Assembly: GCF_014841615.1 (NCBI RefSeq)
Contig: NZ_JACYUG010000006.1
Location: 52,638-116,637, forward strand
Length of the DNA stretch: 64,000 nt
Source: Sphingomonas sp. CFBP 8760
Lineage (GTDB): Bacteria; Pseudomonadota; Alphaproteobacteria; Sphingomonadales; Sphingomonadaceae
Reading direction: 5' to 3'
Positions 1-8,701 of this stretch are shown in pieces. The notes below the pieces were generated by a model. It worked only from the letters and a program-made list of their open reading frames with translations. It was not told the DNA's origin and made no database searches. The translations under genes and the position numbers were made by a program. Numbering within the stretch: position 1 is the stretch's first letter; every line of letters begins with the position of its first letter.

Positions 1-69
1 GCCCGGTTCCCCCCTCCATTCCATCCACGACGACCGATCATCCGGACGGCGACGGTCCCGCTGGACTGA
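1..69 (+). CDS. 3' end of an upstream gene, function unknown (partial)
   Basis: Frame 1 is open from the window edge to a TGA at 67-69, giving 22 C-terminal residues rich in proline and arginine. That TGA overlaps the ATG of the flippase gene (TGATG), the same coupled arrangement used by many gene pairs in this window. This junction is the main reason to think the frame is coding. Too little is visible to assign a function. Confidence 0.4.
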   Translation, partial: ARFPPPFHPRRPIIRTATVPLD

Positions 70-1343
70 TGCGGGCGGCCGCGCGCAACCTCGGCTGGTT
101 GCTGGCCAGCCGCGGCGTGCTGGCGATCCTGTCGCTTTTCTATCTGGGCATCGCCACCCGGTCGCTGGGGGTCGTCGGCTTCGGTCGGTTCGCGCTCATC
201 ACCGGCGCGGCGCAGACGCTGGCGACGCTGGTCGCCTTCCAGAGCTGGCAGGTGATCGTCCAGTACGGCGTCGGGCCGCTGGCGGCCCGCGACGATGCCG
301 CGCTCGCCCGCCTGTTCCGGGGCAGCGCCATCCTCGATGCCGCCAGTGCGCTGATCGGCGCGGCGCTGGCCTGGCTGATCCTGGAATTATGGGGAGAGGC
401 GCTGGGCATCGGCGCGACGCTGAAGCGGGCGACGTTGATCTTCGCCGTCATCCAGCTTCTCACGATCCGCTCCACCCCGCTCGGCATCCTGCGGCTGCGC
501 GACAAATTCTCGCTTGCCGCCATCGCCGACAGCGTCACGCCGGTGGCCCGGTTCGTCGGGGCGATCCTCGTCTGGCTGATCCATCCGACCGTGCAGGGCT
601 TCCTCGTGGCCTGGGGCGCGGCGGAGGTGCTGACGGCGGCGACCTATTGGCTGATGGTGTCGCGCAGCGGCGATTTCGCGATGATCCGGCACGGTCGCGG
701 ATCGCGTCATCTGCCACGCGAGCATCCCGGCATCGTCCGCTTCGCGCTCAGCACCAATGCCAGTTCCACGCTCGGCCTGTCGAGCAAGCAGATACCGTTG
801 CTGCTGGTCGGCGCCGCCGCCGGTCCCGCCGCCGCCGGCGTGTTCCGGATCGCGTCGCAGATCGCGCAGGCGCTGGCCAAGCTGTCGCAGCTCATCTCCC
901 GCGCCGCCTTTCCGGAGGTGGTGAAGACGTTGCGCGATGCCCCGCCCGCGATCCTGGCCCGGCTGATGTCGCGGCTGTTCATGGGCAGCGGGCTGGCTGC
1001 CGGGGCGATCATGATACTGGTGCTGTTGCTGGGCAAACCGGTGCTGAACCTGGTCGGCGGTCGCGACTTCCGCCATGCCTGGCCGATCCTGTTGTGGCTG
1101 GCGGTGGCGGGGTGCCTCGATCTGGCGACGACGGGGGTCGATACGGTGATGACCGCGCTGCAACGCGCCGGCAGCGTCTTCGCGATCCGCGCCGCCGGGG
1201 TCGGCGTGCTGTTCGCGGCGGCGGCGGCGCTGACGCCGTGGTACGGGGCGACCGGGGTGGCGATGGCGGTGACGGTGGGATCGGCGGCGGTGGCGGTGCT
1301 GATGGCGATCGCCGCGCTCCGCCTGTCGCGCCGCCCACGATAG
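69..1343 (+). CDS. polysaccharide/lipid-linked oligosaccharide flippase family membrane protein
   Basis: The 424-residue product is hydrophobic throughout, with about a dozen predicted membrane segments, and begins with RNLGWLLASRG, which resembles the start of Wzx/MATE-like polysaccharide flippases. Such proteins move lipid-linked glycans or related lipids across the inner membrane. Length and basic loops fit the family (400-500 residues). The start is the ATG overlapping the upstream TGA. A lipid kinase-like and two nucleotidyltransferase-like genes lie 0.6-3.3 kb downstream on the same strand, so a role in exporting a lipid-linked product is plausible. The substrate cannot be read from the sequence. 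Confidence 0.8.
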   Translation: MRAAARNLGWLLASRGVLAILSLFYLGIATRSLGVVGFGRFALITGAAQTLATLVAFQSWQVIVQYGVGPLAARDDAALARLFRGSAILDAASALIGAALAWLILELWGEALGIGATLKRATLIFAVIQLLTIRSTPLGILRLRDKFSLAAIADSVTPVARFVGAILVWLIHPTVQGFLVAWGAAEVLTAATYWLMVSRSGDFAMIRHGRGSRHLPREHPGIVRFALSTNASSTLGLSSKQIPLLLVGAAAGPAAAGVFRIASQIAQALAKLSQLISRAAFPEVVKTLRDAPPAILARLMSRLFMGSGLAAGAIMILVLLLGKPVLNLVGGRDFRHAWPILLWLAVAGCLDLATTGVDTVMTALQRAGSVFAIRAAGVGVLFAAAAALTPWYGATGVAMAVTVGSAAVAVLMAIAALRLSRRPR

Positions 1344-1410
1344 GGTCGCCGTCCCGCCACAGTAAAGCCGTGGTTCACGCGCACATCGCTACCACCGTGG
1401 TGGAAAGTGA

Positions 1411-1887
1411 ATGAGCCGAATGACCAGACCGAACCCTCTTGCCTTCCTGATTGTCGCGTCGATCGTCGCGGCCAGTCCGGCTGCGGCGCAGACCTGCGCC
1501 GGCACCGCCACCACCGGTGCCGCCAAGCTGACCGTCCGTGCCACCGGGCTGCACAGCGCGGATGGCGAGGTCGCCTTCACCGTCTATCCGGATGACAAGC
1601 GGCGCTTCCTGGCCAAGGGCGGCAAGCTGCTGCGCGCGCGCGTTCCCGCCCGCGCGCCCGTCACCGTGGCCTGCTTCTGGCTGCCCCCCGGCCATTACGC
1701 GGTGGCGCAATATCACGACGAGAACGGCGACCATGATTTCAACCGCACGCTGTTCGCCCCGAAGGAGGGGTTCGGCTTCTCCAACGACGCCCCGACCAGC
1801 ATCGGTCTGCCGTCCTTCACCGCGACGCGATTCGCGGTCCCTGCGGGCGGGGCGACGATGACCATGCTGATGCGGTATCGCCGCTGA
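1411..1887 (+). CDS. DUF2141 domain-containing exported protein
   Basis: The 158-residue product has an N-terminal signal peptide (hydrophobic core about residues 9-22, AAAQ cleavage region) followed by a DUF2141 beta-sandwich-like domain. Recognisable features are the stretch around YAVAQYHDENGDHDFN, the GFGFSNDAP motif and two cysteines (in AQTCAG and VACFW) that could form a disulfide. The protein is predicted periplasmic or outer-membrane associated. Members often lie near lipid genes, as here, but the molecular role is unknown. The ATG at 1420 is a possible alternative start. Confidence 0.8.
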   Translation: MSRMTRPNPLAFLIVASIVAASPAAAQTCAGTATTGAAKLTVRATGLHSADGEVAFTVYPDDKRRFLAKGGKLLRARVPARAPVTVACFWLPPGHYAVAQYHDENGDHDFNRTLFAPKEGFGFSNDAPTSIGLPSFTATRFAVPAGGATMTMLMRYRR

Positions 1888-1963
1888 TGACCGGGGGAGC
1901 GCGTGGACGTCACCGGCGTTGGTCACAAATATGTAGCGGTCCGGATTTGTTGAGGATAGAAAT

Positions 1964-2989
1964 GTGAACGTGTCTTCACAGTACTCCGCCTCCGCCCTGC
2001 TGTTCGCCGGCGTCGATTCCCTGCCGGTCGCCCTGACCAAGGCGGCGCCGACGGCCTCTGCGGTCGGCCCGCTGAAGGTCGGCATCGTCTGCAATCCCAA
2101 GAGCCATCTCAACCGTGGCGCGCAATATGCCGCGGGTGTCCCCGGTGCCGACAGCGTGATGGTCGCCGCGCCGCGCACCCGCACCGCGCTGGCGGAAACG
2201 CTGGCGACGTTCGCGGCGCGGCGAATCGATCTGCTGGTGATCGACGGTGGCGACGGCACGGTGCGCGATGTGCTGACCTGCGCCGAACATCTGTGGAAGG
2301 GCATCTGGCCCGATATCGTCGTCATCCCGTCCGGCAAGACGAACGCGCTGGCGATCGATCTCGGCATCCCCACCGGCTGGACGCTGGCCGACGCGCTGGC
2401 GGCGACGGCACAGGGCCGGCGGGTCGAGCGCCGCCCCGTGGAGGTCGCCCGCAGCGACGGGTCGCGGCCCCTGCGCGGTTTCCTGTTCGGGGCCGGTGCG
2501 TTCGTGAAGGCGACGGAACTGGCGCAGCACACCCACCGCGCCGGGGCGTTCAACGGCGTGGCGGTCGGGCTGGCGCTATGCTGGGCGGTCTTGCAGACGA
2601 TGTTCGGCGGGGCAAACAGCACCTGGCGCAAGGGTAGCGCGATGGGCCTGCGCCTGCCCGGCGGTGGTGATCCGGACCAGCGCCCGCGTTATCTGTTGCT
2701 CGCCTCCGCGCTGCGCAGCCTGCCGCTGGGGCTGAAGCCGTTCGGGCGTCCGCGCGACGGCATGAAGCTGCTGGCGATCGATGCGCCGCCACGGCTGTTG
2801 CCGATCACCGCGCCGGCGCTGCTGGCGGGGTCTGAATCGCCATGGATGGCGCGGATGGGTTTCCATCACCTCGACGCCGCCTCGTTCGAGGTGACGCTGG
2901 ATGACGGCTTCATCCTCGATGGCGAGCATTTCGACGGTGGCACGCTGTCGGTGCGCCAGGGGCCGGTTCTCTCCTTCGTCGTTCCGTGA
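1964..2989 (+). CDS. diacylglycerol/sphingosine kinase-like protein (DAGK catalytic domain)
   Basis: The 341-residue product contains the diacylglycerol-kinase catalytic fold: a VGIVCNPKS nucleotide-binding start near residue 38, then VIDGGDGTVRDVL (the GGDGT motif) near residue 92, and an IPSGKTNALAIDLG motif near 120. The family phosphorylates diacylglycerol, sphingoid or related lipids with ATP at the membrane. The start is a GTG preceded by GAGGA seven bases upstream; the ATG two bases earlier runs straight into TGA. The stop overlaps the next start (GTGA). Sphingomonads make sphingolipids, so a sphingoid substrate is possible but not shown. Confidence 0.8.
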   Translation: MNVSSQYSASALLFAGVDSLPVALTKAAPTASAVGPLKVGIVCNPKSHLNRGAQYAAGVPGADSVMVAAPRTRTALAETLATFAARRIDLLVIDGGDGTVRDVLTCAEHLWKGIWPDIVVIPSGKTNALAIDLGIPTGWTLADALAATAQGRRVERRPVEVARSDGSRPLRGFLFGAGAFVKATELAQHTHRAGAFNGVAVGLALCWAVLQTMFGGANSTWRKGSAMGLRLPGGGDPDQRPRYLLLASALRSLPLGLKPFGRPRDGMKLLAIDAPPRLLPITAPALLAGSESPWMARMGFHHLDAASFEVTLDDGFILDGEHFDGGTLSVRQGPVLSFVVP

Positions 2990-3864
2990 GCGACGCGCTC
3001 GACGCGTATGTCGCGACCGCGCTCGACGCGCCCGTCGCCGGCCATGTCCGCGCGATCGCCGAACGACTGGCGACCGCCGGGGTCGCGGCGATCCTGTTCT
3101 ATGGGTCCAACCTGCGAACCGGATCGACCGATGGGGTCCTCGACTTCTATGTGCTGACCGCCGGGCCGCCGGAGCGCGGGCTGTGGCCCCGCGTCGGTTA
3201 CCGGGAGATCACGGTCGACGGGCAGACGCTGCGCGCCAAGATCGCGACGATGCGGCTGACCACCTTCGCACAGGCGGCGGGCGGCACGCTGGCCGATACG
3301 ACGATCTGGACCCGCTTCGTGCAGCCCGCCGCGCTTGTCTGGGTCGCGGATGGCGCGACGCGCGCCACCGTCGTCACCGCCGTGGCGGCCGCGTCGGTCA
3401 CCGCGGCCCGGTTCGCGGCGGCGCTGGGGCCGGAACGCGGCACCGCGGCCGATTACTGGCGCGCATTGTTCCGCCAGACCTATGCCGCCGAACTCCGGGT
3501 GGAAAAGCCGGGACGCGAGGAACAGATACTCGTCCACGGTGCCGGTCGGTACGAGGCTCTGCTGCCCCTCGCCTGGGAAGCGGCGGGCATCGCCTTCACC
3601 CAGAAGGGCGGCGATTACGTCCCGGTCCTGTCCGATCGTCCGGCGATCGGGGCGGCATGGCGCCGCCGCCGCCGGATGGGCAAGCCACTCAACCTGGTCC
3701 GCCTGATCCGCGCGGCCTGGACGTTCGAGGGGGCGGGCGAATATGGCGCATGGAAGGTGGAACGGCACACCGGCATCGCCGTGCCGATGACGCCGTGGCG
3801 GCGACGCCATCCGATCCTCGCCGCGCCCGGCGTGTTCTGGCGGATATGGCGGGCGCGACGATGA
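2986..3864 (+). CDS. putative nucleotidyltransferase-like lipid enzyme (TAM41/Mmp37-like?)
   Basis: The 292-residue product carries a nucleotidyltransferase-like segment ILFYGSNL....LDFYVLT near residues 37-58 (YGS followed by an acidic residue), and a later conserved DTTIWTRFVQPAALVW. This loosely resembles the TAM41/Mmp37 family, which makes CDP-diacylglycerol from phosphatidic acid. The resemblance is from memory and the assignment is tentative. The GTG start overlaps the kinase stop, and its own TGA overlaps the next ATG, so all three genes are translationally coupled. A cytidylyltransferase next to a lipid kinase would make sense: one makes the phospho-lipid, the other activates it. Confidence 0.55.
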   Translation: MSDALDAYVATALDAPVAGHVRAIAERLATAGVAAILFYGSNLRTGSTDGVLDFYVLTAGPPERGLWPRVGYREITVDGQTLRAKIATMRLTTFAQAAGGTLADTTIWTRFVQPAALVWVADGATRATVVTAVAAASVTAARFAAALGPERGTAADYWRALFRQTYAAELRVEKPGREEQILVHGAGRYEALLPLAWEAAGIAFTQKGGDYVPVLSDRPAIGAAWRRRRRMGKPLNLVRLIRAAWTFEGAGEYGAWKVERHTGIAVPMTPWRRRHPILAAPGVFWRIWRARR

Positions 3865-4640
3865 CAGCGCCTTTCGCCGCGCTGATCCTTGCCGGATCGC
3901 GGGCCGGGGTCGTCGATCCCGTCGCCGCCTATGCCGGCGTGCCGCACAAGGCGATGATCCTGCTGCAGGGCACAACGCTGCTCGCGCGGGTCGCCGCCGC
4001 GTTGCGCGGGGCCGGGGCCGGGCGGATCGCGGTATCCGCCGATCACCCCGCCGTGCTGATCGAGGCGATGCGGCTGGGGCTGGAGGTCATCCCCCCCGCC
4101 GCCGGCCCCAGCGACAGCGTCGCGCGCGGGTTCGACGTGCTGGGCGCCCCGCTGCTCGTCACCACCGCCGACCATGCGCTACTGGAGCCGGCATGGGTGG
4201 CCCGCTTCATCGCCGATGCCCCCGCCGCCGATGTCGCCGCCCTGCTCGCCCGCCGGCCGGAAGTGGAGGCCGCGGCACCCGGCACGCGACGGACGTGGCT
4301 GCGCTTCGCCGACGGATCATGGTCGGGTTGCAACCTGTTCTGGCTGGCCACGCCACAGGCCGCCGCCGCGATCGGGCTGTGGCGCGAGGTGGAGGCGGAT
4401 CGCAAGCGGCCGTGGCGGATCGTGCGTCGGCTCGGCCCCGGCCTGCTGTTCCGCTACCTGACCGGGCGGCTGACGCTGGCGACGGCCATCCGCCACCTCG
4501 GCCGGCGGGCCGGCATCGAGGCGGCCGTCGTGGCCACCCCGTTTGGCCTTGCCGCGGTCGATGTCGACAAGCCCGCCGATCTCGATCTCGTCCGCCAGCT
4601 CGTCGATCGACCCGGTCCATCCTCGCCCCATTCGTGCTAA
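3861..4640 (+). CDS. MobA-like NTP transferase domain protein
   Basis: The 259-residue product starts with the nucleotidyltransferase signature PFAALILAGSRAG and has VPHKAMILLQGTTLLARV (lysine acceptor region) and LLVTTADHALLEP near residue 95 (metal-binding Asp). These are hallmarks of the MobA-like/IspD-like GT-A fold, which transfers a nucleotide to a phosphorylated sugar, polyol or cofactor. The C-terminus ends with a typical AAVDVDKPADLDLV. The ATG overlaps the preceding stop (ATGA). The acceptor is unknown; within this run, activation of a polyol or sugar phosphate for a lipid headgroup is a reasonable inference. Confidence 0.75.
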   Translation: MTAPFAALILAGSRAGVVDPVAAYAGVPHKAMILLQGTTLLARVAAALRGAGAGRIAVSADHPAVLIEAMRLGLEVIPPAAGPSDSVARGFDVLGAPLLVTTADHALLEPAWVARFIADAPAADVAALLARRPEVEAAAPGTRRTWLRFADGSWSGCNLFWLATPQAAAAIGLWREVEADRKRPWRIVRRLGPGLLFRYLTGRLTLATAIRHLGRRAGIEAAVVATPFGLAAVDVDKPADLDLVRQLVDRPGPSSPHSC

Positions 4641-4662
4641 GCGCCCGGCCATCCGCGATATC

Positions 4663-6135
4663 ATGGGAGCGAACGGCGCGATGATGGCGAAGGCGATGGT
4701 CCTGATGCTCGGCGCGATCCTGCTCACGGCGTGCGACCGGCGCGCCAATTCGGGGCCGGTCGTGGTCAGCGCGATCGGCGATCCGCCCGCCTATCCGCCG
4801 CCGGGCACGGTGCCCGGCCTGCCCGCCCGCGTGCTGCTGGATGCCACCGCGCAGGGGCTGGTCCGCTTCGATGCCGGCGGGCAGATCGAACCCGGCCTTG
4901 CCGAACGCTGGACGGTGATGGACGACGGGGCCAGCTACATCTTTCGCCTGCGCGAAGCCTATTGGGCCAACGGCCGGCGGGTGACGGCGGAGGAGATCGT
5001 GCGCCTGCTGCGCCGTCGGCTGATCGCGACGGACAATCCCCTCGCCCCCTTCCTGACCGCCATCGACGAGATCGTGGTGATGACCCCGCAGGTGATCGAG
5101 ATCCGCCTGAACCGGCCCCGCCCGGACCTGCTGAAGCTGTTCGCCCAGCCCGACATGACGCTGATCGCACGGTCGCCGCCATCGGGCAGCGGGCCGTTGC
5201 GGATCGTCCAGGCCGCGGCGGACGGGCGCGTCGCCGCCCGGCTGCGCCCCGCCTTCGATCCGGGTCAGGCCGATCCCGACGACCAGCGCGACCTGCGCCC
5301 CGAACAGGATGTCCGCCTGATCGGCGAGCGTGCCGCGCGCGCCATCGTCCGCTTCGCCCGGCGCGATTCGGATCTGGTCAGCGGCGGCACGCTGGCCGAC
5401 TGGCCGCTGCTGGCCACGATCGATCTGCCGCGCACGTCGGTACGGCGTGACCCGGCGGCAGGGCTGTTCGGTCTGGCGATCGCGCGGCGCGACGGCTTTC
5501 TGGCCGATCCCGCCAACCGCACCGCGCTGTCCGCCGCGATCGATCGCGGCGCCATCGTCGCGGCGATCGCCCCCGGCTGGGAAGCGACCGACCGGTTGCT
5601 GCCCGAGGCGCTCGATTCGGCCGCGCCGCCGCAGGTGCCCGACTGGACCCTGCTGACCATCGGCCAGCGGCAGGCGGCGGCACGGGCGCGGGTCGCGGCC
5701 TTCTCGCCGGTGCCGGTACGGCTCGCCATCGCGCTGCCGCCGGGACCGGGAATGACGTTGCTATACGGGCAACTGGCGGCGGCGTGGCGGCGGATCGGCA
5801 TCCTGCTCGACCGTGTCGGCCCGGACGAACCCGCCGACCTGCGCCTGATCGATACGATCGCCCCTTATGACAGTGCCCGCTGGTATCTCGCCACCGCGTG
5901 CATGGCCTGTGGCGAACAGGCGGCAGCGGCGCTGGAAGCGGCCCGGCTTGCCCCGACGATCACGGAGCGCGGCGTGCGCCTCGCCGCGGCGGATGCCGCG
6001 ATGAATGCCGATGCCGGCTTCCTTCCGATCGCCCGTCCATTGCGCTGGTCGCTGGTCGCGAACCGGCTGAGCGCGTGGCAGGCCAATCCCCGTGCCTGGC
6101 ATCCATTGAACCGGCTGCGTCCCGATCCCACCTGA
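4663..6135 (+). CDS. ABC-type peptide/solute-binding lipoprotein (SBP family 5)
   Basis: The 490-residue product has a lipoprotein signal (KAMVLMLGAILLTAC; lipobox LTAC), then a family-5 extracellular solute-binding fold: GLVRFDAGGQIEPGLAERW, YIFRLREAYWANGRRVTAEEIV and NPLAPFLTAIDEI are classic. It would sit in the inner membrane facing the periplasm and bind peptides or other solutes. No permease or ATPase gene accompanies it, which is unusual for a transporter component. Starts at 4681 or 4684 are also possible. The gene begins 22 bases after the preceding stop, so it may belong to the same transcript. Confidence 0.75.
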   Translation: MGANGAMMAKAMVLMLGAILLTACDRRANSGPVVVSAIGDPPAYPPPGTVPGLPARVLLDATAQGLVRFDAGGQIEPGLAERWTVMDDGASYIFRLREAYWANGRRVTAEEIVRLLRRRLIATDNPLAPFLTAIDEIVVMTPQVIEIRLNRPRPDLLKLFAQPDMTLIARSPPSGSGPLRIVQAAADGRVAARLRPAFDPGQADPDDQRDLRPEQDVRLIGERAARAIVRFARRDSDLVSGGTLADWPLLATIDLPRTSVRRDPAAGLFGLAIARRDGFLADPANRTALSAAIDRGAIVAAIAPGWEATDRLLPEALDSAAPPQVPDWTLLTIGQRQAAARARVAAFSPVPVRLAIALPPGPGMTLLYGQLAAAWRRIGILLDRVGPDEPADLRLIDTIAPYDSARWYLATACMACGEQAAAALEAARLAPTITERGVRLAAADAAMNADAGFLPIARPLRWSLVANRLSAWQANPRAWHPLNRLRPDPT

Positions 6136-6141
6136 TTGTCC

Positions 6142-6546
6142 ATGAAGACGACCGCGATGTTCGACCAGCTTCCCATCGACCGCGATGCCGCCGCGGTACG
6201 CCGCCGGGTCGAGGCGCTGGAGCATCTGCTGGAACGGACCTTCACCCTGCCCGGCATCAACCGTCAGTTCGGGCTGGATTTCCTGATCGGGCTGGTGCCC
6301 GTGGTCGGCGATGCCGCCGCGGCGCTGATGGGTACATGGCTGGTGTGGGAGGCGCGCAATCTCGGCATGTCGAAGTTCCAGATCGCGCGGATGATGGGCA
6401 ATGTCGGATTCGACGCGCTGATCGGGCTGGTGCCGCTGGTGGGCGATGCCGCGGACTTCTTCTTCCGCTCCAACACCCGTAACCTGCGCATCATCCGCCG
6501 TCATCTCGACAAGCATCATCCCGGCACGGTGACGATCGCCGCCTGA
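6142..6546 (+). CDS. DUF4112 domain-containing membrane protein
   Basis: The 134-residue product has two near-identical segments, FLIGLVPVVGDAA and ALIGLVPLVGDAA, the hallmark of DUF4112, each part of a hydrophobic stretch likely to be membrane-embedded. An internal duplication is therefore visible. The ATG at 6142 is preferred; a TTG two codons upstream directly abuts the preceding stop. The function of the family is unknown. It ends three bases before the convergent RNase T2 gene. Confidence 0.8.
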   Translation: MKTTAMFDQLPIDRDAAAVRRRVEALEHLLERTFTLPGINRQFGLDFLIGLVPVVGDAAAALMGTWLVWEARNLGMSKFQIARMMGNVGFDALIGLVPLVGDAADFFFRSNTRNLRIIRRHLDKHHPGTVTIAA

Positions 6547-6549
6547 TCG

Positions 6550-7266
6550 TCACCGGCGCGCGCGCCAGATCCTGACCGACGCGCCGTCCGCCAGCCCGCC
6601 CTGATGCGCCGGGCAGCGGGCATGGCCGAACGCCTTGTCCAGGCACAGCCATACTTCGTCCAGCCAGCCCTGCCGGTCGGCCGTGATCCGCATCATCGCC
6701 GGTGTCACACCGGGATTGGCGGCGGCGATCGCCGTTGCCAGCCCCCCTGCCGTCAGCGGTCGCCGCGACAGCGCGTCCATGTCGGGATAGCGCAGCCGAC
6801 GATAGAGCGTGGTCGACTGCCGGAAATAGCGTTGGGGCGTATAGCCGGCCATGCAGGTGCCATGCTTGGCCCATTCGTGTTGCAGCAACTGGGCGGATGG
6901 TGTCGCACACAGATTGGCGGCGACCACCGTGCGCGGCAGCAGCGGCGTCGCCTGGCAATATTGTGGCCATTCCTTGCCGATGCCATCGGGCCACAACCCG
7001 TGCAGCGTGAAGCCGAAGCGGTTGCCCGCCCCGCACTGGAACCGGGCGGCGGCACGGTCGCCATTCTCCCGGCAATATCGGGGTGCCCAGGTGATCGCCA
7101 GCGTATAGCCGCCGATCGGAACCACCCGTCGCGGCTGGCTGGCGGAGGGAAGGTCGGGCCGGGGCCGTGGCACCGTGGCGGGTGCGGTGCAGGTCAGCGC
7201 CTGGCCGTTCGCCACCGCCGGCGCCATCACGGCCAGCGCCGCGATCAGGATCGACGGCCGCCGCAT
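6550..7266 (-). CDS. ribonuclease T2 family protein, exported
   Basis: The 238-residue product has a signal peptide (about 20 residues, cleavage near ANGQA) and both conserved active-site segments of RNase T2: FTLHGLWPDG (first catalytic His) and HEWAKHGTC (Glu, His). T2 enzymes cleave single-stranded RNA through 2',3'-cyclic phosphates, typically in the periplasm. Cysteines at AAPRYCREN, FQCG, QYCQ, NLC and GTC fit the disulfide-rich family. The ATG overlaps the stop of the upstream membrane protein gene (TGATG). Confidence 0.9.
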   Translation of the reverse strand: MRRPSILIAALAVMAPAVANGQALTCTAPATVPRPRPDLPSASQPRRVVPIGGYTLAITWAPRYCRENGDRAAARFQCGAGNRFGFTLHGLWPDGIGKEWPQYCQATPLLPRTVVAANLCATPSAQLLQHEWAKHGTCMAGYTPQRYFRQSTTLYRRLRYPDMDALSRRPLTAGGLATAIAAANPGVTPAMMRITADRQGWLDEVWLCLDKAFGHARCPAHQGGLADGASVRIWRARR

Positions 7267-7661
7267 CAGGCGAGCTCCTCCGGCACCGTCTCTGCGAACC
7301 ACGCCCGTGCACCGGGCCGGAACAGCAGCACGATGCCGACGATCGCGAGCAGGGTCTGCGCCGTCGTGAGCACCCCGAACAGCCCCGGCGCCACCACGCC
7401 GCCCGCCACCTGGAACAGGAAACCGGCGATGTTGATCGCGGTCAGCACCACCAGCAGCCACAAGGCCACGCGGCTCGCCCGCCGCGTCGTCAGATACAGC
7501 AACAGGGCCGTGATCCCGATCACCACGACATTGACGACCGCCGCCAGCACCACGCCGCCGGTGGCCACCGCCTCGTCCCACCCGATGACCGCCAGCGCGA
7601 TCGTCAGCAGGATCGATCCGGCATAGAGTTGCTCGCCCAGCTTCACCGATTTCGGCCGCAT
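7266..7661 (-). CDS. small four-helix integral membrane protein, unknown function
   Basis: The 131-residue product has four hydrophobic segments (about residues 10-30, 35-57, 65-85 and 93-113 by eye) and short loops. No family was recognised. The start at 7661 was chosen because an AAGGGGAAG ribosome site lies just upstream; a longer form from 7706 (15 extra residues, eight bases after nadC ends) has no good site. Its stop overlaps the RNase T2 start, so the two are likely translated together. Confidence 0.7.
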   Translation of the reverse strand: MRPKSVKLGEQLYAGSILLTIALAVIGWDEAVATGGVVLAAVVNVVVIGITALLLYLTTRRASRVALWLLVVLTAINIAGFLFQVAGGVVAPGLFGVLTTAQTLLAIVGIVLLFRPGARAWFAETVPEELA

Positions 7662-7713
7662 CGTCTTCCCCTTCTGGTCGGCGGGACGATAGTCGCTCCC
7701 TGCCATCGCGCAA

Positions 7714-8604
7714 TCAGGTGGCGGTAAAATCCAGTCCGATATCCACCGCCGGCGCGGATTGGGTCAGCCGCCCGACGCTGACATAGGTGACGCCCGTCGC
7801 CGCGATCGCCGCAATCGTGTCGAGCCGCACGCCCCCGGACGCCTCGGTCGGTACCCGCCCGGCGACCAGCGTGACCGCATCCCGCAGCGTGGCGATATCC
7901 ATGTTGTCGAGCAACAGGTGCGTCGCCCCGGCCGCCAGCGCCGGCTCGATCTGATCGATCCGGTCGACTTCGACGATGATCCGCGCGATCCCGGCACGCG
8001 CCGCCCGCGCCACCGCCTCACCGATCCCGCCTGCGACCGCGACATGATTGTCCTTGATCATCGCCGCATCCCACAGACCCATGCGGTGATTGTCGGCGCC
8101 GCCCATCCGCGTCGCATATTTCTCCAGCACGCGCAGGCCGGGAATGGTCTTGCGCGTGTCGAGCAAGGTCGCGCCCGTGCCCGCGATCGCATCGACATAG
8201 GATGCGGTCAGCGTGGCGACTCCGGACAGGTGCTGCACCGTATTGAGCGCGCACCGTTCCGCGGTCAGCATCCCCCGCGCCAGACCGGACAGGTGCAACA
8301 GGGGCGTCCCCGCCGCCACCCGGTCGCCATCGCGCACTGGCCGTTCGATCGTCACCGCCGGATCGAGCGCCCGGAAGAAGGCCGCCGCGATCGCCAGTCC
8401 CGCCACCGCCATCGGCTCGCGCGCGGCCATCACGCCGGTGAAGCGCGCCGCCGCCGGGATGACCGCCGCCGAGGTGACATCGCCACCATCCCCCAGATCC
8501 TCCGCCAGGGTGCGGGCCACGAACGCATCGAGATCGAAACCGGGAAGGGCGAAACCACCATGATCGGCAGTGCTGGCGGAAGAAGGCATGACGATATCCT
8601 GCAT
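7714..8604 (-). CDS. nadC: nicotinate-nucleotide pyrophosphorylase (carboxylating)
   Basis: This 296-residue enzyme makes nicotinate mononucleotide from quinolinate and PRPP in de novo NAD synthesis. Seen motifs are LDTRKTIPGLRVLEKYA (PRPP/quinolinate site), MIKDNHVAVAGG, IIVEVD and EASGGV. The protein has the usual length. It lies 97 bases downstream of nadA on the same strand, so the last two steps to the pyridine nucleotide are co-located. nadB is not in the window. The ATG at 8589 is an alternative start. Confidence 0.95.
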   Translation of the reverse strand: MQDIVMPSSASTADHGGFALPGFDLDAFVARTLAEDLGDGGDVTSAAVIPAAARFTGVMAAREPMAVAGLAIAAAFFRALDPAVTIERPVRDGDRVAAGTPLLHLSGLARGMLTAERCALNTVQHLSGVATLTASYVDAIAGTGATLLDTRKTIPGLRVLEKYATRMGGADNHRMGLWDAAMIKDNHVAVAGGIGEAVARAARAGIARIIVEVDRIDQIEPALAAGATHLLLDNMDIATLRDAVTLVAGRVPTEASGGVRLDTIAAIAATGVTYVSVGRLTQSAPAVDIGLDFTAT

Positions 8605-8701
8605 CGGATCGTTGGCGGGGCTGCCCGTATCGCAGCCCCGGAAGCGGTGGCGACATGGGCCGGGCGAGTGGCTGTCCCAGCTCGGCCGGCTTACCCGGGT
8701 G

